This document shows, one piece after another, positions 9,044 to 18,295 of a stretch of 64,000 bases of DNA. How positions within the stretch are numbered: the first letter of the stretch is position 1; each line of letters begins with the position of its first letter. The translations under genes and the position numbers were made by a program. The stretch is from Microbacterium sp. SLBN-154. GTDB lineage: Bacteria > Actinomycetota > Actinomycetes > Actinomycetales > Microbacteriaceae. The stretch spans positions 1,488,001-1,552,000 of the forward strand of contig NZ_VFNL01000001.1 of the NCBI RefSeq assembly GCF_006715565.1. The letters run 5' to 3'. The notes below the pieces were generated by a model that saw only the letters and a list, made by a program, of their open reading frames with translations, did no database searches and had not been told where the DNA came from.

Positions 9044-9946
9044 TCAGCGCCGGCGAGGACGACGGATTCGCAGCTTGTCGCCGACGCGCGAGAGCGCACG
9101 TCGGACCGTCTGCTGAAGGGAGTAGTGCCGGACGGTCTCCTCGATGTACTTCGACAGGTAGAGCAGCCCGCCGATGCCGTTTCGCTCGATGTAGTCCTGG
9201 AGCGCACGGTCGCGCACCATACGGTCGAACTGCATGTGGTCGAGGCTCTCGCCGAACACGCTGTTTGAGTGGGCGCCCGTGGCGTGGGGGCGCTGGTGCC
9301 AGAACGCGATCGGCTCCTCGCCGACGAACAGCACGCGTCCGTGCCGCACAAGGCGCAGGTTGAACTCCCAGTCGCCGACGGCTTTCAGCGCTGGGTCGTA
9401 CCAGCCGATCTCGTCGTACACACTCCGGCGCACGAGCAGAGCGATCGGCACGACGCGGTTCGTCTGTAGCAGGTCGTACATCGTGACGATCTCGCCCGGG
9501 GGGACGAAAGGGGTGCGGCCGAGCTCGGTCACGCGATCGCCGTCGAGCCGTTCGAAGACGATCTCGGTCCGCGCGGCTCCGGCGACCGCTTCGGGGTCGG
9601 CGTCGAGCGCGCCGACCATGATCTCAAGGAAGTCCGGCGCCCAGGTGTCGTCGTCGTCGTGGACGATGACGAACTCGCCCCGGGAGCGCTGTGCGCCGAG
9701 GTTCGCGGCCGCCTCCATCGAGCCCGTGCCGCCCTCGACGTGGAGGACCTCCAGTCGGCCGTCGAAGCGTTCCTCGCGCTCGGCGACCAGCGCGTCGACA
9801 GGGGCTGGCGCGCCGCCGTCGTTCACGATGACCACGTGCCAGTCGCTCGACGTTTGGGCGAGCACGTCGTCCAGCGTGCGACGGAGAAGCTGGGGGCGAT
9901 CCTTGGTGCGGATGACAATGCTCACGCGATCGCGACGATCGGACAC
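9044..9946 (-). CDS. GT2 family glycosyltransferase
   Basis: A 300-aa GT-A enzyme with VSIVIRTKDRPQLLRRTLDDVL, HVVIVNDGGAPA and the acidic motif FVIVHDDDDTWAP, then WYDPALKAVGDWEFNLRLVRHG for acceptor binding. The GTG at 9946 is used; GAGGTG is 8 nt upstream and the fold begins within ten residues. It ends 34 bp before the next GT2 gene on the same strand, so the two probably share a transcript. The C-terminus is very basic (RVGDKLRIRRPRRR), which may hold it at the membrane. Donor unknown. Confidence 0.82.
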   Translation of the reverse strand: MSDRRDRVSIVIRTKDRPQLLRRTLDDVLAQTSSDWHVVIVNDGGAPAPVDALVAEREERFDGRLEVLHVEGGTGSMEAAANLGAQRSRGEFVIVHDDDDTWAPDFLEIMVGALDADPEAVAGAARTEIVFERLDGDRVTELGRTPFVPPGEIVTMYDLLQTNRVVPIALLVRRSVYDEIGWYDPALKAVGDWEFNLRLVRHGRVLFVGEEPIAFWHQRPHATGAHSNSVFGESLDHMQFDRMVRDRALQDYIERNGIGGLLYLSKYIEETVRHYSLQQTVRRALSRVGDKLRIRRPRRR

Positions 9947-10138
9947 TTCGATGACACCTCTGGATGGGATTCGTCGCGCCCGCTGCCGCCGGGCACGACA
10001 CATGACTCTATCTGCTGGACCTCCGGGAACCTGAATGGTAGCGGTGACCCGCGCGGTGGGCATTGTGCTGGCAGCGAGTACAATTTGCCCGTCGGCCGCC
10101 GGCTGGGCCACGATAACTGCAGGGAGACGACAAGCCCC

Positions 10139-12097
10139 ATGACCTGGTTCGATCTCGCCGTCGCCTCCACTACCGCAGCCGCGATCATTCTCCTGCCCGG
10201 ACTCGGTCTCGCCGCCGTCCTGGGCCTGCGCGGCCTATGGGCGTGGGGCATGGCCGGCCCCTTCGGCGTATCCGTCGTCGTGCTGGCCTCGCTGGCCGCG
10301 CCGCTCGTCGGAATCCCGTGGGGCTTCGCCCCGGTCATCGTGGTGTTCGCCATCATCGCGGTGGGGCTCGTGCTCGCGCGCCTCGCCACCGGCGGTCTGC
10401 GTCGGCCGGTCATAGACCGCGCTCCGTCCCGCGGCTGGTGGACGCTGCTCTCACTGGCAATCGCCGCCCTGATCCTGACCGCGCACGTCTGCCAGGTCGT
10501 ACAGGCGCCCGGCAACATCTCGCAGACCTTCGACAACATCTTCCACCTGAACGGGATCCGGTACGCCCTCGACACCGCGAACGCGTCGCCCCTGCACCTG
10601 GGCAGCATGACCTCGACCAGCGGCGGGGTGTGGTTCTACCCATCGGCATGGCACGCGTGGGGCTCCGTCGTCATGCAGCTGACCGGCGTTGACATCGCGG
10701 TTGCTTCGAACGCCCTCGTGGTCGTGTGTGCCGCGATCCTGTGGCCTGCCGGCGCCGTCCTGCTTGCGCGCACCGTCTTCGGGACATCGAGGTCGCTCGT
10801 CATTTCGGCGGGCGTCTTCGCCGCCGCGCTGCCGTCGATGCCCCTCTTGCCGATGACCTACGGGGTGCTGTACCCGTACCAGCTCGGGCTTTCCGTGATG
10901 CCCGGGGCCCTCGCAGCCGCTCTCGTGCTGCTGCGGGTGTGCTCACCGCTCGCCGATCGCACCGCCTGGGTGTGGGCCGTTGCCGTTCTGGGGGCGCTTC
11001 CGGGTGTCGTGATAGCGCATCCCGGCGCGTTCATGGCGTGGCTGGTCCTCGTCTCGGTCGCGGTACTGATCGCATTCGTCGGCTACGTGCGCACCCGCCC
11101 CGGGCGGCGACGCCTCGCCGCGGTATCCGTCGGCTTCGCGGTCTACGTGAGCGTCGCGTTCATCGCCTGGCGCGTGCTCCGCCCGCCGCTGGACGCCCGA
11201 AGCTGGCCGCCCACCGTCACGCTCGGTCAAGCGATCGGAGAGTCGGCCACGTTGTCGTACTGGCGCGGCGCCATCCCGGTGGTCGCGGTGGCCGCGCTCG
11301 TCGTTGGCCTCGTGGTGTGCCTGCGGCGACGGAACCCGGTCGACATCTGGGCGGTGGGGACGTTCGCTGCGGCATCGCTGTTGTACGTCGCGGCCGTCGG
11401 ATTTCCCTGGCCGGATTTCCGCGACCTACTCACCGCGTCCTGGTACAACAACGCGCCCCGTCTTGCGGCGATCGTCCCGGTCGTGATCGTGCCACTTGCA
11501 GCCCTCGGGACCGCGGCCGTGTGGCGGCGCTTCTCGGCTCGAGTGTTCCGCACAGCCGAGCCGGACGCAGCAACCGGATCCCGCGTGTCGATGTGGGCAG
11601 CCGCCTCGCTCGTCCTGCTCATCGTCGCGACGCAGCTTGGCGCCGTCCGGCAGGCGATCGTCGAGGCATCTGCGACTTACGCGCTCACTGCGGAAGCCGC
11701 ACTGCTCTCAGCGGACGAGATGACACTGCTGCGGCGCCTCGCCGACGATGTCCCGGAGGATGCCGTCATCGCGGGAAGTCCCTGGACCGGGACGGGACTG
11801 GCGTACGCGATCAGCGGACGGCAGGTGCTCATGCCGCACACGCTGATGGACATCGACGACGCGACCGCGATCATCAACGACGGACTGAACGCCGCCGACC
11901 GGCGCGCCGCGGTGTGCGGAGCCGTCCGCGATAAGGGCGTCGAGTACGTCCTTGACTTCGGCGATCGCGAGGTGCACGGCGCCGAGAACGAGTTCCCCGG
12001 CTTCGAACGCCTCGCGTCGTCGTCGGCGGTCGAAAAGCTCGATTCGGTAGGCGGAGCGGTGCTCTATCGCGTCACCGGCTGCGAGGTCGGCGGATGA
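10139..12097 (+). CDS. DUF6541-type polytopic membrane protein
   Basis: A 652-aa integral membrane protein with roughly a dozen predicted helices, beginning at once (AAAIILLPGLGLAAVLG) and ending in a soluble C-terminal domain of about 130 residues (VPEDAVIAGSPWTGTGLAYAISGRQVLMPH). The layout, with a first large loop containing SQTFDNIFHLNGIRYALD and a C-terminal soluble domain, resembles DUF6541 proteins, which are seen in actinobacterial polysaccharide clusters and are often suspected to be lipid-linked-sugar-dependent (GT-C) transferases. The ATG has GGGAGA upstream. The gene is divergent from the GT2 pair and overlaps the next GT2 by 4 bp (ATGA). Confidence 0.7.
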   Translation: MTWFDLAVASTTAAAIILLPGLGLAAVLGLRGLWAWGMAGPFGVSVVVLASLAAPLVGIPWGFAPVIVVFAIIAVGLVLARLATGGLRRPVIDRAPSRGWWTLLSLAIAALILTAHVCQVVQAPGNISQTFDNIFHLNGIRYALDTANASPLHLGSMTSTSGGVWFYPSAWHAWGSVVMQLTGVDIAVASNALVVVCAAILWPAGAVLLARTVFGTSRSLVISAGVFAAALPSMPLLPMTYGVLYPYQLGLSVMPGALAAALVLLRVCSPLADRTAWVWAVAVLGALPGVVIAHPGAFMAWLVLVSVAVLIAFVGYVRTRPGRRRLAAVSVGFAVYVSVAFIAWRVLRPPLDARSWPPTVTLGQAIGESATLSYWRGAIPVVAVAALVVGLVVCLRRRNPVDIWAVGTFAAASLLYVAAVGFPWPDFRDLLTASWYNNAPRLAAIVPVVIVPLAALGTAAVWRRFSARVFRTAEPDAATGSRVSMWAAASLVLLIVATQLGAVRQAIVEASATYALTAEAALLSADEMTLLRRLADDVPEDAVIAGSPWTGTGLAYAISGRQVLMPHTLMDIDDATAIINDGLNAADRRAAVCGAVRDKGVEYVLDFGDREVHGAENEFPGFERLASSSAVEKLDSVGGAVLYRVTGCEVGG

Positions 12098-12984
12098 GTG
12101 ACCTCGAGATCGTCGTGCCGTTCTGGGGCGAGCCGGAGCTGCTCTACCTGACCGTCGAGTCGGTCCGCGCCCAGCGGTCTCCGCACTGGCGCCTCACCGT
12201 GATCGACGACTGCTACCCGGACGATTCTGTGGAGGGTTACTTCGCGCAGATCGAAGACGAGCGCATCACGTACGTGCGCAACGAGCGGAACCTGGGCATT
12301 ACGGAGAACTACCGCGAGGCCATCCGCCGCTCGACCGGCGACTACATCGCCATCCTCGGTTGCGACGATCTTCTGCACCCTGACTATGTGGACGTCATCC
12401 GCCGCACGATCGCGGCGGTGCCAGGCGCGGACGTCATTCAGCCCGGGGTCGACGTGATCGACGAGCACGGCAGGCCCGTGCGACCGCTCGTCGACCGCGT
12501 GAAGCAACGCCTTCTGGCGCCGCACGGCACAGGCATCGCCGTCCTGCGGGGTGAAAGCATGGCGACGAGCCTGATCCGGGGCGACTGGCTCTACTGGCCG
12601 TCTCTGACATTCCGCACCGAGACTCTGCGGCGTATCGACTTCCGCGACGGGCTCCCGATCATCCAAGATCTGGCGCTCCTCATGGACATCGCGTTCGCCG
12701 GAGGCGGCCTCGCCTACAACCCGACGGTGTGCTTCTCGTACCGGCGCCACGGAGGCAGCGCCTCGCAGAAGTCGCTGCTGGATGGCCGGCGCTTCCGCGA
12801 TGAGCGCACCTACTACGCTCAGGCACGCGACCTGGCCGAATCGAAGGGATGGCGGCGGACCGCGCTCGTCGCGCGCATGCGCGTGATGTCGCGGCTCCAC
12901 GCCGTCACCGAGCTGCCCGCCGTTCTCCGGCGGGGCACACGAGCGGGGATACAATCGACTCTCGCGCACATCTTCGTGGTTTGA
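12094..12984 (+). CDS. GT2 family glycosyltransferase
   Basis: A 296-aa GT-A enzyme: LEIVVPFWGEPELLYLTVESV, LTVIDDCYPDDSVEGYF, ENYREAIRRSTGDYIAILGCDDLLHPDYV (acidic motif CDD) and a late PIIQDLALLMDIAFAGG segment in place of the usual ED catalytic stretch. Its start overlaps the DUF6541 gene, which implies coordinated production with that membrane protein. Donor and acceptor are unknown. Confidence 0.83.
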   Translation: MSDLEIVVPFWGEPELLYLTVESVRAQRSPHWRLTVIDDCYPDDSVEGYFAQIEDERITYVRNERNLGITENYREAIRRSTGDYIAILGCDDLLHPDYVDVIRRTIAAVPGADVIQPGVDVIDEHGRPVRPLVDRVKQRLLAPHGTGIAVLRGESMATSLIRGDWLYWPSLTFRTETLRRIDFRDGLPIIQDLALLMDIAFAGGGLAYNPTVCFSYRRHGGSASQKSLLDGRRFRDERTYYAQARDLAESKGWRRTALVARMRVMSRLHAVTELPAVLRRGTRAGIQSTLAHIFVV

Positions 12985-13045
12985 CCGGGCGGTTCCCGTC
13001 GACCGACGTTCGCATCCGCATCCATTCGAGCAGGAGAAAGCACCC

Positions 13046-14182
13046 ATGCCGGACCATGTGCTCATCACCGGCGGAGCGGGGTTCATAGGCTCCCGCCTGG
13101 CCCGGAGGTTCTTCGACGCGGGCCACACCGTCGCCGTTCTCGACGCGCTGATCGATCAGGTACACGGCCCCGACCCTGAGACAACGTCCCCGCTGCTGCG
13201 ATCGCTCGATGGGATTGCGACCGTCAAGCGCGGAACCGTGACCTCCACCGCCGACCTGCGCGACGCGCTCACCGGAGCGACGATCGTCGTGCACCTCGCG
13301 GCCGAGACGGGCACCGGGCAGTCGATGTACGAGATCGACCGGTACGTCGATGCCAACGTCGGCGGCACCGCGAAACTGCTGGACCTCCTCACCAACGAGC
13401 CGCACAGCGTGCGCCGTATGGTGATCGCCTCTTCCCGCTCGATCTATGGCGAGGGTGCCTACGCCACCGAGGACGGCCGCACCGTGTATCCCGACCATCG
13501 GCGTGACGAGGACATGGCGGCGGGCGACTTCGACGTGCACATGCCGGGCGAAGGGCCGATCTCGATGATCCCCACGGCTGAGGACGCGAAGCTTCACCCG
13601 TCGTCGGTGTATGGGATCACGAAGCAGATGCAAGAGTCCCTCATCATGATGGTCGGACCGGCGATCGGTGTGGAGCCCGTGTCGCTGCGGTACCAGAACG
13701 TCTACGGCCCGGGCCAGTCCCTGAAAAACCCGTACACCGGGATTCTGTCGATCTTCTCAACCCTCATCCGGCAGGGAAAGGAGATCAACATCTTCGAGGA
13801 CGGCCTGGAGAGTCGCGACTTCGTCTACATCGACGACGTCGTGGAGGCGACGTTCCGCGCCGCCACCGTGCCGCAGGCGGCCGGCGGCACCTTCAACGTC
13901 GGATCGGGAGTCGCAACCACCGTGATGGACGTCGTGGCGGCCCTCTTCGCCGCCTTCGGCACCAAAGTGCCGACTCGGGTCTCCGGCAACTACCGGCTCG
14001 GCGATATCCGTCACAACGTCGCCGACACCACCGCGCTGCGCGAGGTGCTCGAGTTCGAGCCGTCTACGAGCTTTGGTGACGGCGTCTCTCAATTCGTCGA
14101 GTGGGTGCTCAGCGAACCCGTCGAGGGGGATACGTACGAGCGGTCGCTCAAGGAGATGGCGTCCCGGAACCTCCTCAAGTGA
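13046..14182 (+). CDS. NAD-dependent nucleotide-sugar epimerase/dehydratase, dTDP-L-rhamnose 4-epimerase-like
   Basis: An extended short-chain dehydrogenase of 378 aa with the NAD motif [31 protein letters not shown], the catalytic S/Y/K set (VIASSRSIYGEG; SVYGITKQ) and LRYQNVYGPGQSLKNPY. The long insertion after the serine strand (GRTVYPDHRRDEDMAAGDFD) and the GQSLKNPYTG sequence recall dTDP-L-rhamnose 4-epimerases, which give dTDP-6-deoxy-L-talose; a general UDP-glucose/GlcNAc 4-epimerase is the alternative. 6-Deoxytalose is a known wall sugar of some Microbacterium species. A good ribosome binding site (AGGAGAAAG) precedes the ATG. Confidence 0.72.
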   Translation: MPDHVLITGGAGFIGSRLARRFFDAGHTVAVLDALIDQVHGPDPETTSPLLRSLDGIATVKRGTVTSTADLRDALTGATIVVHLAAETGTGQSMYEIDRYVDANVGGTAKLLDLLTNEPHSVRRMVIASSRSIYGEGAYATEDGRTVYPDHRRDEDMAAGDFDVHMPGEGPISMIPTAEDAKLHPSSVYGITKQMQESLIMMVGPAIGVEPVSLRYQNVYGPGQSLKNPYTGILSIFSTLIRQGKEINIFEDGLESRDFVYIDDVVEATFRAATVPQAAGGTFNVGSGVATTVMDVVAALFAAFGTKVPTRVSGNYRLGDIRHNVADTTALREVLEFEPSTSFGDGVSQFVEWVLSEPVEGDTYERSLKEMASRNLLK

Positions 14183-15273
14183 GTTCGCGCGCCTTCGCAG
14201 GAGCCCCGTTCCCGTACCGCGACAACAGCCTCAACCTGTTCCGGCTCATCCTGGCGGCGCTGGTGCTGTTCGCGCACGCGTTCTACATCGTGGGCCGTGG
14301 CGACAGCCCGGGCTTCAACGGTGAGAATCTCGGCGGATGGGCCGTCGCGGGCTTCTTCGTCGTCAGCGGCTTCCTCATCACTCGCAGCCGGTTCCGCACC
14401 GGCGCAGGCGAATATCTGCTGCACCGTGTTGCGCGCATCTTCCCCGCTTTCCTGGTCTGCCTCGTCGTGACGGCGTTCGTCTTCGCCCCGCTCGCGCTGT
14501 GGATCTCGACCGGCTCCCTCTCCGGTTTCCTCCGGACGCCCGTAACGCCGCTGCAGTACGTGTGGGGAAACATCACGCTGTACATCGAGCACTACTCGAT
14601 CGGCGAGACGCTGAGCACCGTGCCCTATCCCGACGCGTGGAACGGGTCGCTGTGGACGCTCTATTACGAGTTCCTCTGCTACATCGCGGTGTGGGTGCTC
14701 GGCGGCTTCGCGTTGTACCGACGCTCGCTCCTCGGTGCCGGACTCATCTGGGCCGTGTCCGTCGGGGTCCACGCGCTGACGGCAGCCGGCATCACGGGCG
14801 GGCTCGACGGCGACTTCGAGCTGTTCGCGCGGCTGTTCCCCTTCTTCATCGGCGGGTCTCTCATCTATCTCGTCATCGAGCGCTGGGGGCTCGTGCCGCT
14901 CGTCGGGTGGCTGTCGATCCCCGTCGCCGCCATGTCCATGGTCTTCGTCCCGAATTTCGGCGGACAGTTGGCGGCGCCGGCACTGGCGTACGGCATCCTG
15001 TTCCTCTCCACGGTGGTGTCACAGCCGGCGTGGATCGCTCGCAATGACGTGTCGTACGGGTTCTACATCTACGCGTGGCCGGTTCAGCAGCTCACGGTGC
15101 TCGTCGGCGGGGCCACGTGGGCGCTGCCGGTGTACATCGCCGTGACAGTCGTGGTGACGTTCAGCCTCGCCTGGCTCAGCTGGGTCGCGATCGAGCGTCC
15201 CGCGATGCTGAGGGTGCGAAACCGGAGATCGGGCGCGCGTCAAACGCTGCCGGGTGATATCCGACGCGCTTGA
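14179..15273 (+). CDS. Acyltransferase 3 family membrane protein (OafA-like)
   Basis: A 364-aa protein with about ten membrane helices and no SGNH domain. N-terminal motifs are RDNSLNLFRLILAALVLFAHAF (with the conserved H) and WAVAGFFVVSGFLITRSRFR; the WTLYYEFLCYIAVWVLG segment matches the family SLxxExxxY region. Such enzymes O-acylate sugars or polymers at the membrane. The GTG start overlaps the epimerase stop (GTGA), linking acylation to the deoxysugar made by the epimerase. Confidence 0.83.
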   Translation: MSSRAFAGAPFPYRDNSLNLFRLILAALVLFAHAFYIVGRGDSPGFNGENLGGWAVAGFFVVSGFLITRSRFRTGAGEYLLHRVARIFPAFLVCLVVTAFVFAPLALWISTGSLSGFLRTPVTPLQYVWGNITLYIEHYSIGETLSTVPYPDAWNGSLWTLYYEFLCYIAVWVLGGFALYRRSLLGAGLIWAVSVGVHALTAAGITGGLDGDFELFARLFPFFIGGSLIYLVIERWGLVPLVGWLSIPVAAMSMVFVPNFGGQLAAPALAYGILFLSTVVSQPAWIARNDVSYGFYIYAWPVQQLTVLVGGATWALPVYIAVTVVVTFSLAWLSWVAIERPAMLRVRNRRSGARQTLPGDIRRA

Positions 15274-15336
15274 CCCGATTCCGCTGAAGAGCAGGTCGCC
15301 TGCGGGCTGTGGGTGGGCGCAAGCGGCGGGCTGCAG

Positions 15337-16080
15337 TCAGCGCGAGCGCCTCCCTGCCTCGACGTACGCGCGCACGAGCATTCCACGGGCTTGAAGCGCT
15401 TGTGTGATCGCACGAGGCCGGCTCGACGAGGCGTTGGACTCGTGGATGCGGCGGCGCACCGTCGGCCCTGCGACGTGGCGCATGATCCCGAGGCGGTTCG
15501 CGAGGGTGGCGATCCACAGATCGTGCGACTCGGTGAGGAAGGGGGGGAACGGCAGGATCTGCGGGAGGACGTCGCGGCGGACGGCCATCGCGCAGCCGAA
15601 GTAGGGGGTGACGCCGGCGAGGATGCGCAGCTCGTTGCGAAGCCGATGTCCTGACGTTGACGGCTCGAGCCGCCACGGCCGGCCGGTGATGGGGGAGCGC
15701 AGTGGCTCACCCGAGTCCAACATAACGAGGTTCGACGCGGCGACGCCCGACGCCGACGCTGCCTCCTGCAGCACGTCCCGACGCCCGGGGATCCATTCGT
15801 CGTCCTGGTCTGCGAGCATGACGACTTCACCTTTCGCCTGCGACAGTGCGGCCTCGAAGGTGCGAACGTACCCACGGTTCACGATCTGACGGATGACGCG
15901 GATCCGCTCATCACCGATGGCCTCGATGAGCGTGACGGTGTCGTCGGAGCTCGCGTCATCGACGATCACGACCTCGTCGTCAGGATGCAGCTCGGCGAGG
16001 ATGCTGCGTAGCTGGTGCTCCACGTACGCCGCGCCGTTGTACGTCGCCATGCACACGGAAACCGGCACGCGGTCAGTCAC
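15337..16080 (-). CDS. GT2 family glycosyltransferase
   Basis: A 247-aa enzyme of the RfaG-independent GT2 type: VSVCMATYNGAAYVEHQLRS, EVVIVDDASSDDTVTL, MLADQDDEWIPGR (metal motif DQDD), then FGCAMAVRRDVL and SHDLWIATLANRLG. This set is usual for rhamnosyl- or galactosyltransferases of capsule and O-antigen clusters. The gene starts with GTG at 16080 and converges with the acyltransferase gene; the 63-bp gap contains a weak GCAGG/CCTGC dyad. It is divergent from the flippase gene 57 bp away. Confidence 0.83.
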   Translation of the reverse strand: MTDRVPVSVCMATYNGAAYVEHQLRSILAELHPDDEVVIVDDASSDDTVTLIEAIGDERIRVIRQIVNRGYVRTFEAALSQAKGEVVMLADQDDEWIPGRRDVLQEAASASGVAASNLVMLDSGEPLRSPITGRPWRLEPSTSGHRLRNELRILAGVTPYFGCAMAVRRDVLPQILPFPPFLTESHDLWIATLANRLGIMRHVAGPTVRRRIHESNASSSRPRAITQALQARGMLVRAYVEAGRRSR

Positions 16081-16124
16081 GATGTGTCGGCAGCCTTTCG
16101 CCGGGGAGCGTCTCGACGCGCGCC

Positions 16125-16130
16125 TAGACT
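16125..16130 (+). promoter_or_regulatory. Putative -10 element of the flippase gene (leaderless)
   Basis: TAGACT lies 7 nt before the ATG at 16138. No ribosome binding site is present between them, consistent with leaderless initiation. Confidence 0.45.
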
Positions 16131-16137
16131 TGGTTCA

Positions 16138-17382
16138 ATGCGGTCGATCATGCTCAGGTTCGCGGGGTTCACCGGAGCGCCGATCCTCTCGGCGCTCGCA
16201 CCGTTCATCATACTTCCCGTGGTCTCGCGCATCGTCGGCGACGAGGGCTGGGCCAACTTCGCGACCGGGCAGTCGATCGGCGCCCTTGGCATGGTCGGCG
16301 TCTTGTTCGGCTGGGCAGTCGTCGGTCCCGTAAGGGTCGCGCGCGCGGAGTCCGACCAGCAGCGGGGCCTCATCCTCCACGAGAGCATCCGGTCGCGCCT
16401 CATCACGGCCGCGATCGCTGTGCCGATCGCGGGGCTCGCAACTTACCTCGTGTGCACGTCTGCCTTCCGACTGGAGTCCGTCGCGGTGGCCGTGGTGACG
16501 ACGATCGGCGGCTTCACGCCCGCATGGTTCTGCATCGGTCAGGGGAATCCCCGCGCCCTGATGATCTTCGATGCGCTTCCCAAAGTCGCGGCATCTGTCA
16601 TCTCGCTGCCCATCCTCGCGTTCACCGGGCAGGTGCTCTGGTATCCCGCGTTGCTCCTCGCGGCGACCGTTCCGGCCTTCGTCATGCATGCGCGCCTCAC
16701 CGCCCACGGCGACCTGATCGGCCGCCTCGAGCGCCGCGGGGTGCGCACGGTGCTTCGCGCACTCGTGCCGACGGCCGCGATCGACGCCGCAGGTAATGCC
16801 TACGGAGCCACTGCGGTTCCCATCGCCACCGCGGGACTGGAGCCCGTGGAAGCGAGTTCGTTCGCGTCAGCCGACCGTGCCTACCGCATCGCCACGATGG
16901 TGGTGATTGCGCTTGGCAACACGTTTCAGGCGTGGGTGCTGGATCCGTCCGCGACACTGCGCCATCGCCGCCACCTCGTCGCCCTGGTCGCGCATGTGGC
17001 GGTGGGCCTGCTCGGCGGTGCGGCCATCGCGCTACTCGGTCCCTGGGCGACGGGGATCTTTTTCGGCGAGGCCGTCGCCGCCGACCCGCTTCCCAGTGCG
17101 CTGTTCGGCGTCGCGTTCTTCTTCCTCTCCAGCGCGACTCCGCTGATCCGTAACATCCTCATCCCCGCCCATCGCTACGGCACGGTGTTCGGGGCGACCA
17201 TCGCGGCGGCGGTCGTCGGCCTGGCGACGATGCTCACGGGGTCCTTCCTCGGCTCAGGGAACCTGATCGCGGCCGGTGTGGCCGCGTCCGAGGCCACCGC
17301 GTTCGCCGTCCTGCTCATCCCGGCGGTCGCCGTGTTGCGGGGGGAGTGGATGGTCACTCCGCCAACGGCGCTGCCCAAGTGA
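16138..17382 (+). CDS. Wzx-like polysaccharide flippase
   Basis: A 414-aa polytopic protein of the MOP/Wzx superfamily with about twelve predicted helices: FTGAPILSALAPFIILPVVSRIVG at the start is typical, and the second half repeats the pattern (LRALVPTAAIDAAGNAYGATAV; LLGPWATGIFFGEAV; FFLSSATPLIRNILIPAHRYG). It would flip undecaprenyl-linked oligosaccharides across the membrane. There is no Wzy polymerase beside it, though the O-antigen-ligase-like proteins at 34-36 kb belong to a Wzy/WaaL-type superfamily. Its 3' end overlaps the convergent GT2 gene by 29 bp. Confidence 0.78.
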   Translation: MRSIMLRFAGFTGAPILSALAPFIILPVVSRIVGDEGWANFATGQSIGALGMVGVLFGWAVVGPVRVARAESDQQRGLILHESIRSRLITAAIAVPIAGLATYLVCTSAFRLESVAVAVVTTIGGFTPAWFCIGQGNPRALMIFDALPKVAASVISLPILAFTGQVLWYPALLLAATVPAFVMHARLTAHGDLIGRLERRGVRTVLRALVPTAAIDAAGNAYGATAVPIATAGLEPVEASSFASADRAYRIATMVVIALGNTFQAWVLDPSATLRHRRHLVALVAHVAVGLLGGAAIALLGPWATGIFFGEAVAADPLPSALFGVAFFFLSSATPLIRNILIPAHRYGTVFGATIAAAVVGLATMLTGSFLGSGNLIAAGVAASEATAFAVLLIPAVAVLRGEWMVTPPTALPK

Positions 17383-18295
17383 TCGTCGCCGCGATGTCCT
17401 GGACGTCCGTCGGCATGCGCCCCATCCGGCCGCGGCGCGCGTCGTGCATCGCCGCCCGGTAGACCTGCCACAGCGCGCGGCGCGGTCGGGCGAGCACCCA
17501 GACGTTGGCGTAATGGATCGCCTCCAGGAACGTGTCGCGCGCGACCCACCCGATGTGGCCGCGCCACAGCGTTCCGTTCACGACGAGCCGGTTCCGCACG
17601 CGGTAGTAGTAGCGGAACGGGGTGCTGAGAGTCACGACTGGGGGGATGCCGGGAAGGCGCACGGGGCGGCCGAACACGAGCCGCGCGTAGCGGCGCCCGA
17701 GGCTGTGCTCCAGCCGCAGCCCGCGCGCCGCAACGGTCATGAACCCCGCTGAAGTCGAGCGCATCTCGAACTCGGTATCGACCAAGTCGATGAATAGGTC
17801 TTCGCGCATGAGGCCGACATCGGCGAGGAAGGCGGCGGCGAGCAGCATCCCGGACTGGATCGCGTGGCGTGCCTCGAGCGTGCCGTCGGCATGCTCCCGG
17901 CGCACCTGGCGCACGTCGGCGAAAAACTCGGGAACGACGGGGCCAACTCGGTGCCCGTGCGTGCGTGCGCTATCCGCGGCGGATTGCAGCGCGACGATGA
18001 AGCCGGCCGACACGACGGAGTCCTGATCGAATGTGACGATCTCGTCGGCGCCGTGTCGCAGCGCATGCCGGATGCCGCTGTTCAGGGCCGCGCCGATCCC
18101 GCTGTTCTCGGCCAGCCGGATCACGTGGGCGCCAGCCGAGCGGACCTCGTCGAGAACCGCGCCGTACCGCTCCGGGCTGCCATCGTCTACGACCACTACA
18201 GCCCCGACCTGGGGCTGTAGGGCGCGGTACGCGGTCAGGAGGCGAGCATCCGGGTGGAAAGAGGTGATGACCGCCCACGCCGACGGAGCAGTCAT
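17354..18295 (-). CDS. GT2 family glycosyltransferase, rhamnosyltransferase-like
   Basis: A 313-aa enzyme with WAVITSFHPDARLLTAYRAL, AVVVVDDGSPERYGAVLDEV, ENSGIGAALNSGIRHAL, VTFDQDSVVSAGFI (metal motif DQD) and FIDLVDTEFEMRS. ENSGIGAALN plus FIDxVDxEF is the pattern of RfbF/WbbL-type rhamnosyltransferases, so dTDP-L-rhamnose from the rml genes is the likely donor. It shares a 4-bp overlap (ATGA) with the DUF2304 gene upstream in the transcript and so belongs to a three-gene minus-strand operon. Confidence 0.83.
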   Translation of the reverse strand: MTAPSAWAVITSFHPDARLLTAYRALQPQVGAVVVVDDGSPERYGAVLDEVRSAGAHVIRLAENSGIGAALNSGIRHALRHGADEIVTFDQDSVVSAGFIVALQSAADSARTHGHRVGPVVPEFFADVRQVRREHADGTLEARHAIQSGMLLAAAFLADVGLMREDLFIDLVDTEFEMRSTSAGFMTVAARGLRLEHSLGRRYARLVFGRPVRLPGIPPVVTLSTPFRYYYRVRNRLVVNGTLWRGHIGWVARDTFLEAIHYANVWVLARPRRALWQVYRAAMHDARRGRMGRMPTDVQDIAATITWAAPLAE

